A stretch of DNA of 64,000 bases. Source: DATCRE01 sp964235605 (GTDB taxonomy: Bacteria; Bacteroidota; Bacteroidia; Cytophagales; Cyclobacteriaceae). Within the stretch, counting starts at the first letter, position 1, and each line of letters starts with the position of its first letter. The notes under the pieces are model-generated. The model was not told the DNA's origin. It worked only from the letters and a program-made list of their open reading frames with translations, and did not search any database. Both the position numbers and the translations under genes were made by a program. Below are positions 44,208 to 53,768 of the stretch, one piece after another. The stretch lies in NCBI GenBank assembly GCA_964235605.1, contig CAXSCR010000005.1, positions 1 through 64,000 on the forward strand, read 5' to 3'.

Positions 44208-44930
44208 ATGGAAAAAATGTCTCCAAAAGAGGAGCCTACTGCCCCCGAAATGATTGTAAAGCCTACGAGAAATGCACGTATCATGCGCTTTTTCAAGCAT
44301 TTTGGTATTAGCTGTTTTATACTACTAAGCCTTGAAATTGCCTTGGGTTATATACTTATAAGCTCCCGTTGGAGACTTTATGTTACAAACGAACAGATGG
44401 CGAGGTTTGCACTACAGATAGAGCAGGTTTCGCCGATGCCTGATAATTTCAAAAGGGTATACACATCAATTTTTCCGAGGCATGTTAATGCAACCATGAC
44501 CGAGCAATTATTTCTCAATTACGTTTACCGTTTCGTATTTCGCCATGCCACATTTGATTCAAAACCGCACTGTTATTGTGACATGGTTTACGATTTATTA
44601 CGAAGGGAAAATGAGGAGCTTCATGAAATTCATTGGGGTGGGCGACTAGAAGAAATTGAGTTTGGATTTGGTATGGAAAATTTCTCTGCGCCGAAAAATT
44701 GTTTCGACTACAGCATGAATAGACGTATCATGGAATTGCGAAAGGTAATTCACCCCGAACTATATCATTACCTTGTCAATGCCGATGTATCTAAGATGAC
44801 GGATGACGAAATTATTGAGCTAATTATACTACTTAAATCTCGCAATGAATTCAATAAGCAACGAAGGCCAGAGGTATTTTATAAACTCTTTGAGCAATAC
44901 AAGGAAAAACTAGCACAAGCCGATAAGTAA
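44208..44930 (+). CDS. Unrecognised single-pass membrane protein
   Basis: The 240-residue protein has a cytoplasmic N-terminus of about 30 residues, one membrane segment (ISCFILLSLEIALGYILIS, about 34-52) and a charged external domain. That domain contains MPDNFKRVYTSIFPRH (about 77-92) and a Cys pair HCYC (about 125), with a third Cys near NCFDY. I do not recognise a family; a faint likeness to transglycosylase-type Bacteroidota proteins is not enough to name it. It precedes priA by 36 bases and may be co-transcribed with it. Confidence 0.6.
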   Translation: MEKMSPKEEPTAPEMIVKPTRNARIMRFFKHFGISCFILLSLEIALGYILISSRWRLYVTNEQMARFALQIEQVSPMPDNFKRVYTSIFPRHVNATMTEQLFLNYVYRFVFRHATFDSKPHCYCDMVYDLLRRENEELHEIHWGGRLEEIEFGFGMENFSAPKNCFDYSMNRRIMELRKVIHPELYHYLVNADVSKMTDDEIIELIILLKSRNEFNKQRRPEVFYKLFEQYKEKLAQADK

Positions 44931-44966
44931 ACGGCACCAATTGCAGAATAATGCTATTTTTACCGC

Positions 44967-47468
44967 GTGGATATTTTTGAGCAAGCTGAATCAAGAAGTA
45001 CACTCTTTGCAGAGCTACTACTGCCTGTCCCTATTCCTAAATTTTTTACGTATCGAATTCCGTTTGAACTAAATGACCAAGTTAAGGTAGGCCAACGCGC
45101 CATTGTTCAATTCGGGGATCGCAAAATTTTGACTGGTATCATTATTAGTCTTGACGATAAACCGAAAGATTACGAAGTTAAATCCATCTTAGAACTTCTC
45201 GATGAATATCCCGTCGTTAATGATGTACAGTTAAAGCTTTTTCAGTGGATCGCTGATTATTACATGTGTACGCCGGGTGAAGTGTTGAATGCAGCTATGC
45301 CGTCAGGTTTGAAGTTATCGAGCGAATCTATGGTACAAATTCACCCAGCCTTTAAAATGGATGAAAGCGATATTCCCTTCTCTGAAAAAGAAATTATCTT
45401 ACTCAAGCGACTTGCGCACCAAGATTCAATTAGTTATACCGATGTATCAAAATTAATTGGTGTTAAAAATATTTACTCACTTCTTAAAACACTTGTCAGC
45501 AAAGAAGCCATTATTTTATTTGAAAAGGTTAGGGAAAAATACAGACCCAAGATTGAAAAGAAAATAAGGTTACAGCGTAAATATAATAACAATGCTGCCA
45601 TGAGCGAACTTTTTGATTTATTGGCTTCTAAGCCGAAGCAAGAAGCTGTTTTGTTAAAGTATTTACAACAAGTACCTATTATGCACCATGCAGAAGCAAA
45701 CAAAACAGGCATAGCAAAAAAGAAGATCTTAGAAGGAGATATATCTCCAGCCGCCATTAATACACTTATAAAAAATAATATTTTTGAAGAATTCGAAAAT
45801 ATAATTCCACGCTTTGAAGAAGACCAACGTTTAGAACCTCATGTCTTGTTACTGAGTGAAGTACAAGAGAAAGCGCAAGCTGAAATTCTTAAAAGTTTTG
45901 AGACACATGATACTACACTGCTACATGGTATTACCGGTAGTGGTAAGACAGAGATCTACGTCAACATGATTAAGAAAGCATTGGAGAGCGATGCACAAGT
46001 TTTATACCTCCTTCCTGAGATTGCCCTCTCAACCCAAATTGTTAAGCGACTTAAAAAGATTTTTGGTTCTGACATGGGCATTTATCATTCGCGATTTTCC
46101 GATAATGAGCGAGTTGAGGTTTGGAGTGGCGTGTTAAATGGCACCTTAAAATTTGTTGTAGGGGTTCGCTCATCTATCTTTTTACCCTTTGATAATTTAG
46201 GACTTATTATCGTTGACGAAGAACATGATTCATCGTATAAACAACAAGAGCCGTCGCCCCGATATCATGCCCGTGATGTGGCGTTGGTGATGGGGAAGTT
46301 ACATCATGCAAAGGTCTTATTGGGTTCCGCTACGCCGTCATTAGAATCATATTATCATGCCTCACAAAACAAATACGGTATGGTGAAGCTTGATAAACGT
46401 TTTGGTAATGCGCAACTACCAAAACTAATATTGGCAGATATGTCGCGTGAACGCAAGCAGAAAACTATAAAGGGTGAATTCTCAGGCCTTTTATTAAAAA
46501 GTGTTGGCGATGCGCTCAAAGAAAAAGAACAAGTTATCATTTTTCAAAACCGTCGCGGCTATTCTCCGATGGTTAATTGTGAAGATTGTGGATGGGTTCC
46601 TAAATGTGTTAACTGTGCGGTAAGTCTTACGTACCATCAGGCAAGGCATTCACTTATTTGTCATTATTGCGGATACAAAGAATCGCTGACTCACAATTGT
46701 CCAAAGTGTACTTCAGTACGGGTAAAAACAGTGGGCTATGGCACAGAAAAATTAGAAGAAGAATTAAAGTTGCATTTCCCTGACGCATCAGTTCAACGAA
46801 TGGATCTTGATACGACACGCTCTAAAACAGGGTACGAAACCATTATAGGTGGTTTTGAAAAAGGTGAAACAGATATTCTGGTAGGAACACAAATGGTTAC
46901 CAAAGGATTAGACTTTGACCGTGTTAGTTTGGTTGGTGTTTTTAATGCTGATCGCATGATGCACTTCCCTGATTTCCGATCTTACGAACATGCTTACCAG
47001 CTTATTACACAAGTAAGCGGACGAGCGGGGAGAAGGGAAAAAGGTGGCAACGTGGTGATCCAAACATCAAGCCCTGATCACCCCGTGCTCCATTTCATAC
47101 TTAAGAATAACATAACGGAGTTTTACAAAACCCAGCTTACTGACCGACAGCAACATGACTACCCCCCGTTTACAAGGCTAATTGAAATCACCATTAAACA
47201 CCTTGATAAAAAGAATTGTCGGGAGGCCGCATTATATCTTACTGACAAACTACGCGACAATTTAAAAGACGTAAAAATATTGGGACCGGGAGAACCATTA
47301 ATTTCGAAAATAAGAAATCAATACTTGATGAACATACTGATTAAAATGGCTAGAGGCCGTGGGGAACTAAGTACTGTTAAATCTAAAATCCAATTTATCG
47401 CTGCGGAAATGCCAAAAAATAAAGATTACAGGCATACACGTATCATATTTGACGTAGACCCTGTTTAG
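44967..47468 (+). CDS. priA: Primosomal protein N' (replication restart helicase)
   Basis: PriA recognises stalled forks and restarts replication. The 833-residue protein has an N-terminal DNA-binding region, the Walker A LLHGITGSGKTEIY (about 316-329), Walker B-like VDEEHDSSYKQ (about 419) and a zinc-binding insertion with eight Cys in CxxC pairs (CEDCGWVPKCVNC ... CHYCGY ... CPKC), then RAGRREKGG of helicase motif VI. The start is a GTG at 44967. Length agrees with family norms. It follows the unrecognised membrane protein on the same strand. Confidence 0.95.
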   Translation: MDIFEQAESRSTLFAELLLPVPIPKFFTYRIPFELNDQVKVGQRAIVQFGDRKILTGIIISLDDKPKDYEVKSILELLDEYPVVNDVQLKLFQWIADYYMCTPGEVLNAAMPSGLKLSSESMVQIHPAFKMDESDIPFSEKEIILLKRLAHQDSISYTDVSKLIGVKNIYSLLKTLVSKEAIILFEKVREKYRPKIEKKIRLQRKYNNNAAMSELFDLLASKPKQEAVLLKYLQQVPIMHHAEANKTGIAKKKILEGDISPAAINTLIKNNIFEEFENIIPRFEEDQRLEPHVLLLSEVQEKAQAEILKSFETHDTTLLHGITGSGKTEIYVNMIKKALESDAQVLYLLPEIALSTQIVKRLKKIFGSDMGIYHSRFSDNERVEVWSGVLNGTLKFVVGVRSSIFLPFDNLGLIIVDEEHDSSYKQQEPSPRYHARDVALVMGKLHHAKVLLGSATPSLESYYHASQNKYGMVKLDKRFGNAQLPKLILADMSRERKQKTIKGEFSGLLLKSVGDALKEKEQVIIFQNRRGYSPMVNCEDCGWVPKCVNCAVSLTYHQARHSLICHYCGYKESLTHNCPKCTSVRVKTVGYGTEKLEEELKLHFPDASVQRMDLDTTRSKTGYETIIGGFEKGETDILVGTQMVTKGLDFDRVSLVGVFNADRMMHFPDFRSYEHAYQLITQVSGRAGRREKGGNVVIQTSSPDHPVLHFILKNNITEFYKTQLTDRQQHDYPPFTRLIEITIKHLDKKNCREAALYLTDKLRDNLKDVKILGPGEPLISKIRNQYLMNILIKMARGRGELSTVKSKIQFIAAEMPKNKDYRHTRIIFDVDPV

Positions 47469-47987
47469 CAACTCATAACTTATACACATTTTAACTCATG
47501 CTATTTCTTGTGGATCAGTTATCGTACGTTACTATGATCGTTAAGGCAAACTTCTAAATCCATAGTCTAACAAAAAATTTATTAGAAGTCCAGCGTAATT
47601 TCTTCTTCGTTAAGCATATAAGATTGTAAGCCTGCTCAGCCCACAATTCATCGGGAAATATTTACTGTAAGCTAAATATTTCATCCATTTACAAAAACAA
47701 TACAATGTTCTCTCTGCAAGGACTGCAATTTTAATGTGTGCACATAATTTATTTCCGTGCAGTAGCATTATCTTCTCCATGCATCTCGCTGTCATTATGC
47801 AAGTTTCTGCGAGCCTGTAAGGAACCTTACAACTTATTCAATTTTTAGCCTGACAAGAATGATTGTCTACCTAGAAAGTAGTTGAGCGGATAAGTTCACA
47901 GCGGCATTAAATTATTTGCACGAATATTAATGAGGGCTTTAGAGTATCAAATGATGTAAAACCGAAACATCTTTGTTATTTTAGTTT
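47469..47987. other. Intergenic stretch without a supported gene
   Basis: This 519-base region is AT-rich. It includes an inverted repeat GAAATATTT/AAATATTTC (47655-47663 and 47674-47682) with an 10-base spacer. One open frame on the minus strand (47610-47795) lacks family likeness or coding character. No promoter consensus, RNA gene or terminator could be recognised. Confidence 0.5.
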
Positions 47988-48716
47988 ATGCCTTTTACAC
48001 CTGCTCATACAGCAATTATTCTTCCCCTGTTTCGCTCAAAGTATTTTTCAGCCACTGGATTAATCGTGGGGGCAATGGCACCCGACTTTGAATACTTTTT
48101 AAAGATGTCAACAGATACCAAACTTGGGCACACAATGCCGGGTTTATTTTATTTTGATTTGCCTGTTTCCTGTCTACTTGCCTTTGTGTTTCATTTTATA
48201 GTCAAGCACAACCTCATAACAAACTTACCCGAGTGTTTACAATCCAGATTTTATGAATTGTATAATTTCGATTTCGGAAAGTATTTTAAGCAACATTATT
48301 TTATATTTATATGCTCAGTTCTAATAGGTGCATCATCTCATATCTTTTGGGATTCATTCACCCATAATGATGGATACTTTGTTAATGTGCTTTCCTTTTA
48401 TGATGGCGTAATTGTTCCTATTAATGGCGCACGTTATCCGTTATGGTATGCTTTACAATATACAAGCACATATATAGGTCTTATTATACTGCTGGCTTAT
48501 ATCTTCAGCTTAAAAAAAGACGCTGCTACAATAACAAAACCTAATCCTTATTATTGGATAGCTGTTGTCTCTATAATTGTTATCGTTGTTTTCATTCGAT
48601 TCGGATTTAACTTTCAGGATGTTAGGCTTGGGATATTTGTTATCAGTTGCATTTCCGCCATATGCCTTTCAATTACGCTAACCGGCTTAATACCTTTTAA
48701 CTCAACATTCAAATAA
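47988..48716 (+). CDS. DUF4184 family integral membrane protein
   Basis: The 242-residue protein begins MPFTPAHTAIILPL and has VGAMAPDFEYFL, the DUF4184 signature, where conserved His and Asp residues suggest a metal site as in related membrane hydrolases. About six membrane segments are visible, for example LPVSCLLAFVFHFIV and IAVVSIIVIVVFI. SSHIFWDSFTHNDGYF holds further conserved His/Asp. Function is unknown. It stands alone after a long gene-free stretch. Confidence 0.85.
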   Translation: MPFTPAHTAIILPLFRSKYFSATGLIVGAMAPDFEYFLKMSTDTKLGHTMPGLFYFDLPVSCLLAFVFHFIVKHNLITNLPECLQSRFYELYNFDFGKYFKQHYFIFICSVLIGASSHIFWDSFTHNDGYFVNVLSFYDGVIVPINGARYPLWYALQYTSTYIGLIILLAYIFSLKKDAATITKPNPYYWIAVVSIIVIVVFIRFGFNFQDVRLGIFVISCISAICLSITLTGLIPFNSTFK

Positions 48717-48824
48717 TAGCTCTATAAAGATCTGTGGCGTATTGAGAAGTCCTAAATTCATTCTAAATATAAGATCTATAGAATTAAATTTATAGTTGCC
48801 GTGTTATACGCTAAACACGTAAAC

Positions 48825-49040
48825 ATGAGCCAGGCATTTGTAAAAGAAAGTGATGATCAATGGTTAGACGAAGTCGCTCCTACCCTTAAAGCACTTACAC
48901 ATTTTCTTATTAGAGAAAATAATGGTATCAACATACATGAACAAAAAAGTTTTATAGACGCCAACGGCAGAGAGATACATGTTATGAGCAATGGTGCCTC
49001 ATACTTTAAAAATAGCAATGGCAGATGGGAGATTCTATAA
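48825..49040 (+). CDS. Small conserved-looking cytoplasmic protein
   Basis: From ATG 48825 the product has 71 residues, with no signal or membrane segment. It is acidic in the first half (KESDDQWLDEVAPT) and ends in a short beta-rich part (REIHVMSNGASYFKNSNGRWEIL). Its well-formed look suggests a small Bacteroidota family, but I cannot name one. An in-frame GTG at 48801 would add eight residues. Its 3' side meets the TTAAATG repeat and the convergent TIGR02757 gene. Confidence 0.6.
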   Translation: MSQAFVKESDDQWLDEVAPTLKALTHFLIRENNGINIHEQKSFIDANGREIHVMSNGASYFKNSNGRWEIL

Positions 49041-49107
49041 TGTGGACGTTCTCCGATTGTTATTGCGATAATATCAAATCTCTACCTCCCCAATACGTAA
49101 TGGTCTA

Positions 49108-49170
49108 TAAATGTTAAATGTTAATGTTAAATCTTAAATGTTAAATGTTAAATGTTAAATCTTAAATTAA
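49108..49170. repeat. Tandem TTAAATG heptamer repeat
   Basis: TTAAATG units and variants (TTAATG, TTAAATC) run about eight times between two convergent genes. The repeat abuts the stop of the TIGR02757 gene. Such AT-rich microsatellites at gene ends are common in Bacteroidota and can vary in copy number. Confidence 0.8.
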
Positions 49171-49171
49171 T

Positions 49172-49969
49172 TTATTTCTTCGACCATCCCTCATCTATTC
49201 CCAAGCCAAATAGGGCAAAATCATATTTGATGGGATCGATAGCATCAAACTCGCGAAGATTACGAGTGAGCTCAAGTGCGGTAAGCCAATCTGTTTGTGG
49301 ACGCTTAATGAGCTTTAGTTTGCGTGATACACGATCTACATGTAAGTCACACGGACAAACAAGTTGTGATGGCGAAATCTTTTTCCAGATTCCAAAGTCA
49401 ACACCTCTTTTGTCAGCGCGTACCATCCAACGTAAATACATGCTAAGTCGCTTACAGGTAGATTTTCTTAGTGGTGTTGATACATGTTTCTTTGTTCTAT
49501 GCGGATGATCTTCAAGACTAAAAAAAACATTATGAAAATTTATTATTCCCTTTTCAGTTGAATCCTCACCCTTAGGCATTTTGAATGCCTCCTCTAATGA
49601 TTTGTGCTTGCTATAAAACCACCTTAAAAATTCAACAAAATAAAGTGTGTCTGTAGCATTGAAGGTGCGATGCTTAAAATCAAGCAATGGTTTCAGATCA
49701 TTATCTGAATGATGTAATATGAATTGATGTGGATCATTATCCATCATGGCAAGTAGCTCTTTGCATTTACGAATTATCGTTACGCGCTTACCCCATGCCA
49801 ACGTTGCTGCGAACAAGCCCGCAATCTCAATGTCTTGCTTTTTGGAATAAGCGTGTGGAATACAGATCGGATCATTATCTATAAAACCAATTTGATTATA
49901 TTGGTCAGATTTCTGATCGAGGAATTCCTTCAGCTCATAAAATTTTAACTTGTTACCACTCAATTTCAC
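49172..49969 (-). CDS. TIGR02757 (DUF2400) family protein
   Basis: The 265-residue protein matches TIGR02757, recognisable from DPICIPHAYSKKQDIEIAGLF-type start, LAWGKRVTIIRK, FNATDTLYFVEFL and the C-terminal VCPCDLHVDRVSRKL. The family is found in Bacteroidota and others, is probably soluble and helical, and may relate to helix-hairpin-helix DNA glycosylase folds, since the C-terminal LxxPxDxHxxR pattern is reminiscent of these; function is not established. It is transcribed alone. Confidence 0.85.
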   Translation of the reverse strand: MKLSGNKLKFYELKEFLDQKSDQYNQIGFIDNDPICIPHAYSKKQDIEIAGLFAATLAWGKRVTIIRKCKELLAMMDNDPHQFILHHSDNDLKPLLDFKHRTFNATDTLYFVEFLRWFYSKHKSLEEAFKMPKGEDSTEKGIINFHNVFFSLEDHPHRTKKHVSTPLRKSTCKRLSMYLRWMVRADKRGVDFGIWKKISPSQLVCPCDLHVDRVSRKLKLIKRPQTDWLTALELTRNLREFDAIDPIKYDFALFGLGIDEGWSKK

Positions 49970-50088
49970 AACGCAAGCTATGATGTAAATACAATGAAGA
50001 GAAACTTATCTTTAAATAATTGTCGTCCATACTTACAACACACAGCTAAAACCTTTCGCTAAAATCTATTAGCTATTAAAAAACTGCC

Positions 50089-51477
50089 ATGAAAAAAATA
50101 ATAAAAATATTTTCAATCGGTCTTCTCACAATACTAATTGTCGCTTTGGTTTATGTCATAACAACCTTCCCTACTGTAATGGCTGGCATGGTTGCTAAAA
50201 CGGTTTGCTCGTGCGTCTACGTAGCAGGTCGCACACCCGAAAGTGTGAAAGAAAAAGAACTTCAAGTTTTTCCAGGACTTTCAAGTGCAGGTCTTGAAAT
50301 GAATAATGCAGACTCTATGGTAACAGCAACTATTTTCTGGGTGAATAGTAAGGCTATCTTTAGAAAAGGATTAGGATGCACGCTGTTAGCAGAACAATCA
50401 GAAAATGAAGTGCGAAGTCAGAAACTCATTTTAGCTTCAGCGCCGGCACCTCAAGATTCTCTTGCCTGGCCAATGGGTAACTTAAAACCTGATTCTGTTA
50501 TAGCGGGAATTGATTATGATACCCTCAATACAGCTATTAACAATGCATTTATAGACGTTGATGCTGAGAGTAAGGTTTACACAAATGGCGTAGTAGTGGT
50601 TTACAATGGAATGATTATCGGAGAGAAATACGCTGAAGGCTTTGATTACAATTCAAAAATGATGGGTTGGTCAATGGCAAAAAGTGTGACCAACGCTATT
50701 ATTGGAATTTTAGTCAATGAAGGAAAATTAAAAGTGAATGCGCCTGCGCCCATTGCTTCCTGGCAACAAGACGAAAGAAGGCATATCACATTAAATAATC
50801 TTCTTCAAGCAAGTAGCGGACTAGAGTGGTCTGAGTCATACTTTGTGCCTACCTCACATTTTCATAATATGTTTATTAAAAGCGATGATAAGGGCGCGTA
50901 TGCTATACGTATGAAACTTAAACATAAGCCAGGTGAGGTGTTTCAATATTCCAGCGGCAGCACTAATATTTTGTCTATGATAGCACGTCAAGCTGTAGGA
51001 GACGGTGCATACTACAGGCTACCCTATGAAAAACTTTTCTATAAGATCGGAATGAATAATGCGATTCTCGAGCCCGATGCTTCTGGAACATTTGTTGGTT
51101 CATCTTATTGCTTTGCATCAGCCAGAGATTGGGCTAGGTTTGGTTTACTATACATTAATGATGGTATATGCAATGGCGAACGCATTCTTCCTGAAGGTTG
51201 GGTCGATTACTCATTCACACCTGCCTCCTCAGCCCCTTTACGACAATACGGAGCGCAGTGGTGGCTTAATGCAGGTGATGTACACAATCCAAAAAATTCT
51301 AAATTTCCTGGACTTCCTAATGAATCAATTATTGCAGACGGATTTGAAAATCAGTTTATTGTTATTGTGCCTTCTCAAAAATTAGTAGTTGTGCGGCTAG
51401 GTGTAACACATAACAAAAATTTTAGCATTGATAAATTAGTAAATGGCGTTATTAAGTCCTTGCCGCATAACCATTAA
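50089..51477 (+). CDS. Beta-lactamase-family serine hydrolase (class C/EstB-like)
   Basis: The 462-residue protein has an N-terminal membrane/signal segment (FSIGLLTILIVALVYVI). The catalytic motif S-x-x-K appears in GWSMAKSVTNA (about residue 198), followed by a YSSGS motif (about 285) equivalent to the catalytic Tyr, typical of the penicillin-binding-like hydrolases that include 6-aminohexanoate-dimer hydrolase and EstB. Many have esterase or peptidase activity and no effect on beta-lactams. It lies 13 bases upstream of the tRNA methyltransferase gene, so co-transcription is likely. Confidence 0.88.
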   Translation: MKKIIKIFSIGLLTILIVALVYVITTFPTVMAGMVAKTVCSCVYVAGRTPESVKEKELQVFPGLSSAGLEMNNADSMVTATIFWVNSKAIFRKGLGCTLLAEQSENEVRSQKLILASAPAPQDSLAWPMGNLKPDSVIAGIDYDTLNTAINNAFIDVDAESKVYTNGVVVVYNGMIIGEKYAEGFDYNSKMMGWSMAKSVTNAIIGILVNEGKLKVNAPAPIASWQQDERRHITLNNLLQASSGLEWSESYFVPTSHFHNMFIKSDDKGAYAIRMKLKHKPGEVFQYSSGSTNILSMIARQAVGDGAYYRLPYEKLFYKIGMNNAILEPDASGTFVGSSYCFASARDWARFGLLYINDGICNGERILPEGWVDYSFTPASSAPLRQYGAQWWLNAGDVHNPKNSKFPGLPNESIIADGFENQFIVIVPSQKLVVVRLGVTHNKNFSIDKLVNGVIKSLPHNH

Positions 51478-51489
51478 CTACAGTCCGTA

Positions 51490-52206
51490 ATGCGCAGACA
51501 GCAATCGCATTTTAATTTTAAAAAATTCACTATCTATCATGATCGCTGTACCATGAAAGTAGGGACTGATGGTGTTTTACTGGGCGCGTGGGCAAAGGTT
51601 GATGCTGCCGACAATATTCTTGACATCGGATCTGGTTCAGGTATTATTTCACTTATGCTGGCACAGCGCACGTCGCCCTCCATTTTAATTGATGCCGTTG
51701 AAATTGAAACAGAAGATGCGCAACAAGCCCGAGAAAATATTTTACAATCCCCATGGTATCAAAGAATAAAAATGCATCAGGATGCAATTCAAAATTACCA
51801 TCCCGACAAAAAATATGATTTGATCATTTCAAATCCACCGTATTTTCAAAATAGTTTCAAACCGCCAGATCCAAAACGAGGTAGTACTAGGCATACCGTT
51901 TTACTTCCGTTTACTGATTTAATAGTAAGCGTTAAAAGATTGATTGCTCACCACGGCACATTCAATGTGATCCTCCCCTATCAAGAAGGCCTTGAGTTTA
52001 TACATATTGCGACACAAAGTAAGATGTATTGCACACGCCAATGGTCTTTGCGTACCAGACAAGAGAAGCAAATTGAAAGATGGCTACTGGAATTCTCTAA
52101 TCAAAACTCTGGTAAAGAAGAAGGAGAAATGATTCTATATGATGCAAGCAACAAATGGAGTGAGGCTTATAAACAGCTAACCAAAGACTTTTATCTCAAT
52201 ATCTGA
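51490..52206 (+). CDS. trmN6: tRNA1(Val) (adenine(37)-N6)-methyltransferase-like
   Basis: The 238-residue SAM-dependent methyltransferase shows the start FKKFTIYHDRCTMKVGTDGVLLGAW, LDIGSGSGIISLMLAQR for SAM binding (about residue 38-54) and ISNPPYFQNS (NPPY, about 111-120), the N6-adenine methylation motif. It matches YfiC/TrmN6 enzymes that modify A37 of tRNA-Val. The substrate is assumed from family similarity. Length fits. It follows the beta-lactamase-family gene by 12 bases. Confidence 0.88.
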   Translation: MRRQQSHFNFKKFTIYHDRCTMKVGTDGVLLGAWAKVDAADNILDIGSGSGIISLMLAQRTSPSILIDAVEIETEDAQQARENILQSPWYQRIKMHQDAIQNYHPDKKYDLIISNPPYFQNSFKPPDPKRGSTRHTVLLPFTDLIVSVKRLIAHHGTFNVILPYQEGLEFIHIATQSKMYCTRQWSLRTRQEKQIERWLLEFSNQNSGKEEGEMILYDASNKWSEAYKQLTKDFYLNI

Positions 52207-52377
52207 TTGGTCAGATGTTATGGATAGATTCTTTAAAGCCCTGGATTGCACCTCAAAAATACGGTATTAACAAATTTTATTATTCTGATAATCAATAGCT
52301 TAAAAAATATAATTTATATGTTTAAACATATAATTCAATCTTCCGTATACTTGTACTACAAAACAAAAAAACATCAT

Positions 52378-52947
52378 ATGAAAAAAATTAACTTTCTTTT
52401 TGCCCTTTTTATTTTGACCGGCAGTGCATTTGCGCAGACATGGTCGCTTGACAAAACGCACTCAAAATTAGGATTCAATTTAACTCACTTATTGGTTTCT
52501 GAAGTTGATGGATCATTTAAAAATGTTGATGCTAAAATAACTTCATCTAAAGATGATTTATCAGATGCAACTATTGAATTAACTGCTGAAGTAGCGAGCA
52601 TCAATACAGACAATGAAGATCGCGACAAACATTTGAAATCTCCTGATTATTTTGATGCTGAAAAATTTCCAAAACTTATTTTTAAAAGCACATCTTTCAA
52701 GAAAGTAGAAGGAAAAAAGTATAAGTTGGTTGGTGATTTAACACTACATGGTGTAACTAAAAGTGTTACGTTAGATGTAACATTCAATGGAACGGCTGTT
52801 CATCCATACACTAAGAAGACAGTAGCTGGTTTTAAAATAACAGGCGTTATTAAGAGAACTGATTTTGGCATTAGTCCAGGAACGCCAGCAGCTATGCTAA
52901 GTGACGAAGTGAACATCAATACAAATGCAGAATTTGTTAAAGATTAA
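52378..52947 (+). CDS. YceI-family exported lipocalin-like protein
   Basis: From ATG 52378 the 189-residue protein begins with a signal peptide (KKINFLFALFILTGSAFAQ) and continues as a YceI domain: WSLDKTHSKLGFNLTHLLVSEVDGSF, then LVGDLTLHGVTKSVTLDV. YceI proteins bind polyisoprenoid-like lipids in a beta-barrel and are periplasmic. The open frame extends further upstream to 52246, but that extension lacks family features and precedes the signal peptide. It is followed by a terminator, then a MarR gene on the same strand. Confidence 0.9.
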   Translation: MKKINFLFALFILTGSAFAQTWSLDKTHSKLGFNLTHLLVSEVDGSFKNVDAKITSSKDDLSDATIELTAEVASINTDNEDRDKHLKSPDYFDAEKFPKLIFKSTSFKKVEGKKYKLVGDLTLHGVTKSVTLDVTFNGTAVHPYTKKTVAGFKITGVIKRTDFGISPGTPAAMLSDEVNINTNAEFVKD

Positions 52948-52956
52948 TTGTACCTT

Positions 52957-52994
52957 AATAAGCCTAAGATTTTCTTCTTAGGCTTATTTTTATT
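52957..52994 (+). terminator. Intrinsic terminator after the YceI gene
   Basis: AATAAGCCTAAG (52957-52968) pairs with CTTAGGCTTATT (52977-52988) around an 8-base loop and is followed by a T-rich run. The MarR gene starts 7 bases after it, so that gene probably depends on read-through or its own weak promoter. Confidence 0.85.
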
Positions 52995-53001
52995 TATTGA
53001 G

Positions 53002-53448
53002 ATGGATATAGAAGATGAAATCCAACAAAGTAAATTTAGGAACGCCAATCAAAAGGCGATCATAAATCTCATCTTCACCACCAACTGGATTTTTACAAAA
53101 CAGCAGCAGTTTCTAAAACCATTCGGTATAACTGCCCAGCAATTCAACATACTCCGGATCTTAAGAGGGCAGCACCCAAAAAGTATTTCAGGTACAGAAA
53201 TTAAGACCCGCATGCTAGATCGAAACTCAGATGTTTCACGATTGCTTGACAGGTTAGAAATCAAAAAACTTATTCAAAAGTCAGTTTGTTCGAAAGATAA
53301 ACGTGCCTTTGATGTGTCTGTTACTGATGTGGGTATAAGCTTACTTCATGAAATTGACAAACAAGAAAAAGTAATGGAAAATATTCTTGATCTAACAGAG
53401 GCGGAGGCGATTATACTTAGTGATCTGTTGGATAAAGGGCGTGGATAA
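53002..53448 (+). CDS. MarR-family transcriptional regulator
   Basis: The 148-residue protein from ATG 53002 is a winged-helix MarR dimer type: GITAQQFNILRIL, KTRMLDRNSDVSRLLDRLE (recognition helix) and CSKDKRAFDVSVTDVG (wing). Ligand and targets are unknown. Its 7-base distance from the terminator of the YceI gene makes YceI a natural suspect as a co-regulated neighbour. An upstream in-frame TTG at 52948 lies before the terminator stem and is rejected as start. Confidence 0.88.
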   Translation: MDIEDEIQQSKFRNANQKAIINLIFTTNWIFTKQQQFLKPFGITAQQFNILRILRGQHPKSISGTEIKTRMLDRNSDVSRLLDRLEIKKLIQKSVCSKDKRAFDVSVTDVGISLLHEIDKQEKVMENILDLTEAEAIILSDLLDKGRG

Positions 53449-53768
53449 TTAATAATATCATTTTGTATCGTAGCTATTAACAGCATTAACTTTCCTGACG
53501 TACATGTAAATCTCTTAAGGACTTCGTTGCTAAAGCGTAGGGCATGTATATAAAATTATTAGTGCTCGATCGGCAGCGATCAGAGCACTATAATTTACTG
53601 ATCGAAAGTGGACTTTATCAACTTGCTATTAAATTCAGGCTGTAATGTTAGTCTACTGTTTAGAGAAATCAGCTACAAAGCTAAACGCCACTTAGCGCAT
53701 AATAATAATTTGTTTGCTACCTCAGAGCTTATGAAAGCACTCGTTCCGATTTAATAAGGGGCGCATGA
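53449..53768. other. Intergenic region with a hairpin
   Basis: The only structure is AGTGCTCGATCG (53561-53572) facing CGATCaGAGCACT (53577-53589), a 12-bp stem with one bulged A and a 4-base loop GCAG. No T run follows on either strand, so it is not a canonical terminator. No gene or promoter consensus is supported elsewhere. Confidence 0.5.

Noticed and set aside
47610..47795. Minus-strand ORF in the gene-free region after priA
   Set aside because: Composition is that of random AT-rich sequence with Cys and Leu runs, with no homology cue or start context.
53561..53589. Hairpin AGTGCTCGATCG as terminator
   Set aside because: No T run on either side and no gene end nearby in the right orientation within a short distance.
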